Below, in pieces: positions 61,788 to 64,000 of a stretch of 64,000 bases of DNA; within the stretch, counting starts at the first letter, position 1, and each line of letters starts with the position of its first letter. The translations under genes and the position numbers were made by a program. The notes below the pieces were generated by a model. It saw only the letters and a program-made list of their open reading frames with translations. It made no database searches and had not been told where the DNA came from. Origin of the DNA: Paenibacillus pabuli (GTDB lineage Bacteria > Bacillota > Bacilli > Paenibacillales > Paenibacillaceae); assembly GCF_023101145.1 (NCBI RefSeq), contig NZ_CP073714.1:3658001-3722000 (forward strand), written 5' to 3'.

Positions 61788-64000
61788 TTGTCGAAAAAGA
61801 GAAGATTCACGATACGCTCCAAAATCGTATTGGGCTATCTAGTGGTTGTGCTGTTATTTGGTGCCGTTTTGCTGGTGCTGTCTGCCCAGATAGATGCGTC
61901 GCAGAAGGAAATCGATTTTATCAGCCATCACGACCTGGAAGTACATAACCTGACCAATGCAATTGAGAAAAATGTTCTGAATATGGAAACAGGACAACGG
62001 GGATTCATGTTAACCGGTGAAGAAAGTTATTTGGAGCCATACACCCAAGCACTGACTCAATGGAACTCCAATTATGCCGAACTGTATGAGTTGGTCAGTG
62101 ATAACCCATCCCAGCAGAGAACGCTGGAGAACATCAAAACACATATTAACCGTTGGATTGATGTTGCTGGGACAGCTTCAGTAACCCTAAAAAGACAGGG
62201 GAATCAGGAGAAAGTCATTGAATTTTTCCGTTCCGACCCGGGGAAAAGCGAAATCGATCTGTTAAGATCCCAGCTCGAGACCTTCCGCTCCACAGAGTTG
62301 GCGCTCACGGAGAGCCGGGTTACTGAACTCGCAGCACGAAGCTCCACATTATTGACCATAATGTATTCCTTATGGGCTGTCGTTGCGGGACTATCTGTTG
62401 CTGCGGCGCTTGTCATTTCGGGCAATATCGTCAAGACTCTTCGTGAAGTCAAACATACCATTAGCGACATATCTCAAGGCGGCAATCTCACACAGCGTAT
62501 TATTGTCCGTACACATGATGAGGTCGGTGATTTAGGCAAAGAGACGAACTTATTGCTGGACACGGTACAGGAACAGAACCGACTTAAGGATCGGGTTGCC
62601 AGTATAGCTACGCTCCTGCAGAACCCTACAAGTTTGGAGGGACTGTCACAGTTGTTCCTAAACCAAGTCGCGATTCTGCTGGAAGCTCCATATGGCGTGT
62701 TATATGCGATGAAAGAGAATCGTCTCATTCGTGTAGCCGCGTATGCAGCGGATGGAGAGAAAGAGCGAGCCCTTGGTAAAGTATCCGTTGCGCCGGGTGA
62801 GGGATTAGTGGGTCAAAGTGCGATTGAGAAGCGAGTTTTGCAAATGAATGACTTGCCTCAAAATTATATTCGCATCTCATCGGGTCTTGGTGATGCGTCG
62901 GCTGCATCACTCACGGTAGCCCCGGTGGTGTTTGAAGGTAACACAATCGCTGTAATCGAACTGGCTTTCATGAAGCCCATCGAACCAAAGGGGACAAGGC
63001 TGCTCACAGAACTGATTGAAATTTTTGGGGTCTCGCTTCATTCCACCGTAACACGCATGGAGTTACAGCATTTGTATGATGAGTCCCAGGTACTGAATGA
63101 AGAATTGCAGACACAATCCGAAAAATTGCAGGTACAGACCGAAGAGATGGCGGCGCAGACGGAAGAGTTACACATGCAGACCGAAGAGCTGTACATGCTG
63201 AATGAGCGTCTGGAATTGCAGAAAAATGCGGCGGAGACCTCGGCCAGCGAACTTGCGGAAGTTGCGGATCAGTTACGGACAAGTTCTGGTTACAAGTCTG
63301 AATTTCTTGCGAATATGTCTCATGAATTGCGTACTCCTCTGAACAGTATGTTGATTCTTTCTGAGATTTTGGCCGAGAACAAGCATCAGCACTTAAGCAG
63401 CGAGGAACAGAAATATGCTTCGGTGATCCATGCATCAGGCAAGGACCTGTTGAATCTGATTAATGACATTCTCGATCTTTCCAAAGTGGAAGCAGGGGAA
63501 ATGGACGTAGATTTGGATGATGTCTATCTCGGAACCCTCCCGGAAGCTATGAATCAATATTTCCTGAAAACGGCTGAACAAAAAGGTATTGACTTCCGGA
63601 TCCAACTTCAAAGCCCTCTGCCCGAAACGATTGTTTCTGATGAGATGCGATTACACCAGATTTTGCGGAATTTGTTATCCAATGCATTCAAGTTTACCGA
63701 AAAAGGTGAAGTAGCCTTAACCATCTCCAGAGTGAGTCTGTCCAATCCTGAAGAAAAAGGGACAGAGACGGAAGTGATCGCTTTTTCGGTTAGCGACACT
63801 GGGATTGGCATTGCCGATAACAAACTGTTACAGATCTTTGATGCGTTCAAACAGGCAGATGGAGCCACGGCTCGAAAATATGGCGGAACCGGACTGGGAC
63901 TGGCGATCTCTCAATCTCTTGCCAATCTGTTGGGAGGGTCAATCTCTGCAACCAGTCGCGAAGGACAAGGGAGTGTCTTCACCCTATTCCTCCCGCTTAG
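61788..64000 (+). CDS. CHASE3-HAMP-GAF sensor histidine kinase, 3' partial
   Basis: At least 737 residues, still open at the window end. Order: membrane helix 1 (about residues 12-32), a CHASE3 extracytoplasmic domain (about 35-185; NVLNMETGQRGFMLTGEESYLEPY), helix 2 (about 187-208), HAMP (about 209-262), GAF (about 280-415), a coiled coil of near-perfect seven-residue repeats (about 436-475; QVQTEEM, AAQTEEL, HMQTEEL), HisKA with H512 (ANMSHELRTPLNSM) and HATPase (NLLSNAFKFT, DTGIGIAD, GGTGLGLAISQSLANLLGG). Paenibacillus kinases of this layout often continue into receiver domains; this cannot be seen here. The TTG start follows TTGGAGG. Confidence 0.92.
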   Translation, partial: MSKKRRFTIRSKIVLGYLVVVLLFGAVLLVLSAQIDASQKEIDFISHHDLEVHNLTNAIEKNVLNMETGQRGFMLTGEESYLEPYTQALTQWNSNYAELYELVSDNPSQQRTLENIKTHINRWIDVAGTASVTLKRQGNQEKVIEFFRSDPGKSEIDLLRSQLETFRSTELALTESRVTELAARSSTLLTIMYSLWAVVAGLSVAAALVISGNIVKTLREVKHTISDISQGGNLTQRIIVRTHDEVGDLGKETNLLLDTVQEQNRLKDRVASIATLLQNPTSLEGLSQLFLNQVAILLEAPYGVLYAMKENRLIRVAAYAADGEKERALGKVSVAPGEGLVGQSAIEKRVLQMNDLPQNYIRISSGLGDASAASLTVAPVVFEGNTIAVIELAFMKPIEPKGTRLLTELIEIFGVSLHSTVTRMELQHLYDESQVLNEELQTQSEKLQVQTEEMAAQTEELHMQTEELYMLNERLELQKNAAETSASELAEVADQLRTSSGYKSEFLANMSHELRTPLNSMLILSEILAENKHQHLSSEEQKYASVIHASGKDLLNLINDILDLSKVEAGEMDVDLDDVYLGTLPEAMNQYFLKTAEQKGIDFRIQLQSPLPETIVSDEMRLHQILRNLLSNAFKFTEKGEVALTISRVSLSNPEEKGTETEVIAFSVSDTGIGIADNKLLQIFDAFKQADGATARKYGGTGLGLAISQSLANLLGGSISATSREGQGSVFTLFLPL

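Overview
The window reads as the chromosome of a mesophilic, endospore-forming Firmicute, most likely Paenibacillus or a close relative. This is an inference. It rests on a cwlJ-gerQ spore germination pair, strong AAGGAGG-type ribosome binding sites, frequent TTG and GTG starts, mid-range G+C, and a gene set rich in carbohydrate enzymes, AraC/LacI regulators and two-component systems. I found no rRNA, tRNA, CRISPR array, insertion sequence or prophage. About 50 protein genes are supported; the first (Gfo/Idh/MocA oxidoreductase) and last (CHASE3-GAF histidine kinase) are cut by the window edges.

Layout. 1-9.2 kb: a sugar-type oxidoreductase, overlapping LacI and AraC regulators, an aldo/keto reductase, a DJ-1-like protein with its DUF2306 membrane partner, an OmpR-type two-component system, and an AraC regulator with a GyrI-like ligand domain. 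9.4-16.8 kb: helD (RNA polymerase recycling), a GH2 glycosidase and an APC permease. 16.8-22.8 kb, mostly on the minus strand: YqcI/YcgG, LysE-type exporter, DUF1989, amidase, then an EamA transporter behind a complete FMN riboswitch, and a DinB-like protein. 22.8-30.8 kb: a CGNR zinc-finger regulator, an amidohydrolase, an amino acid permease, an unrecognised protein paired with a tyrosine recombinase, an A+T-rich DUF421 gene and a ferritin-like protein. 31.2-36.7 kb: L-lactate dehydrogenase, a YCF48-like lipoprotein, a small four-cysteine protein behind a textbook Fnr/Crp-type site, two tandem paralogues of unknown function, DUF2500 and an SDR. 36.9-46.3 kb: a secreted double-barrel protein, cwlJ-gerQ, a sigma-factor/DUF1835 fusion, alkaline phosphatase, a CNNM/CorC protein behind a structured leader, and an ArsR-type regulator. 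46.6-52.3 kb: a complete five-gene peptide-type ABC importer. 52.5-64 kb: a small secreted protein, an ECF sigma/anti-sigma pair, two M29 aminopeptidases, a small acidic protein, an MBL-fold hydrolase, an aldose epimerase, fumarase and a sensor kinase.

How genes work together: cwlJ and gerQ serve spore germination; the ABC operon is a peptide uptake unit with a palindrome filling its promoter spacer; the EamA transporter is probably controlled by intracellular FMN; the ECF sigma factor and its membrane anti-sigma are translationally overlapped; ldh and the Fnr-box gene both point to life with low oxygen. I see no single large novel system. The strongest unusual items are the Fnr-box small protein, the sigma/DUF1835 fusion with an internal start, the asymmetric double-barrel protein, the FMN-riboswitch EamA transporter and the CNNM leader.
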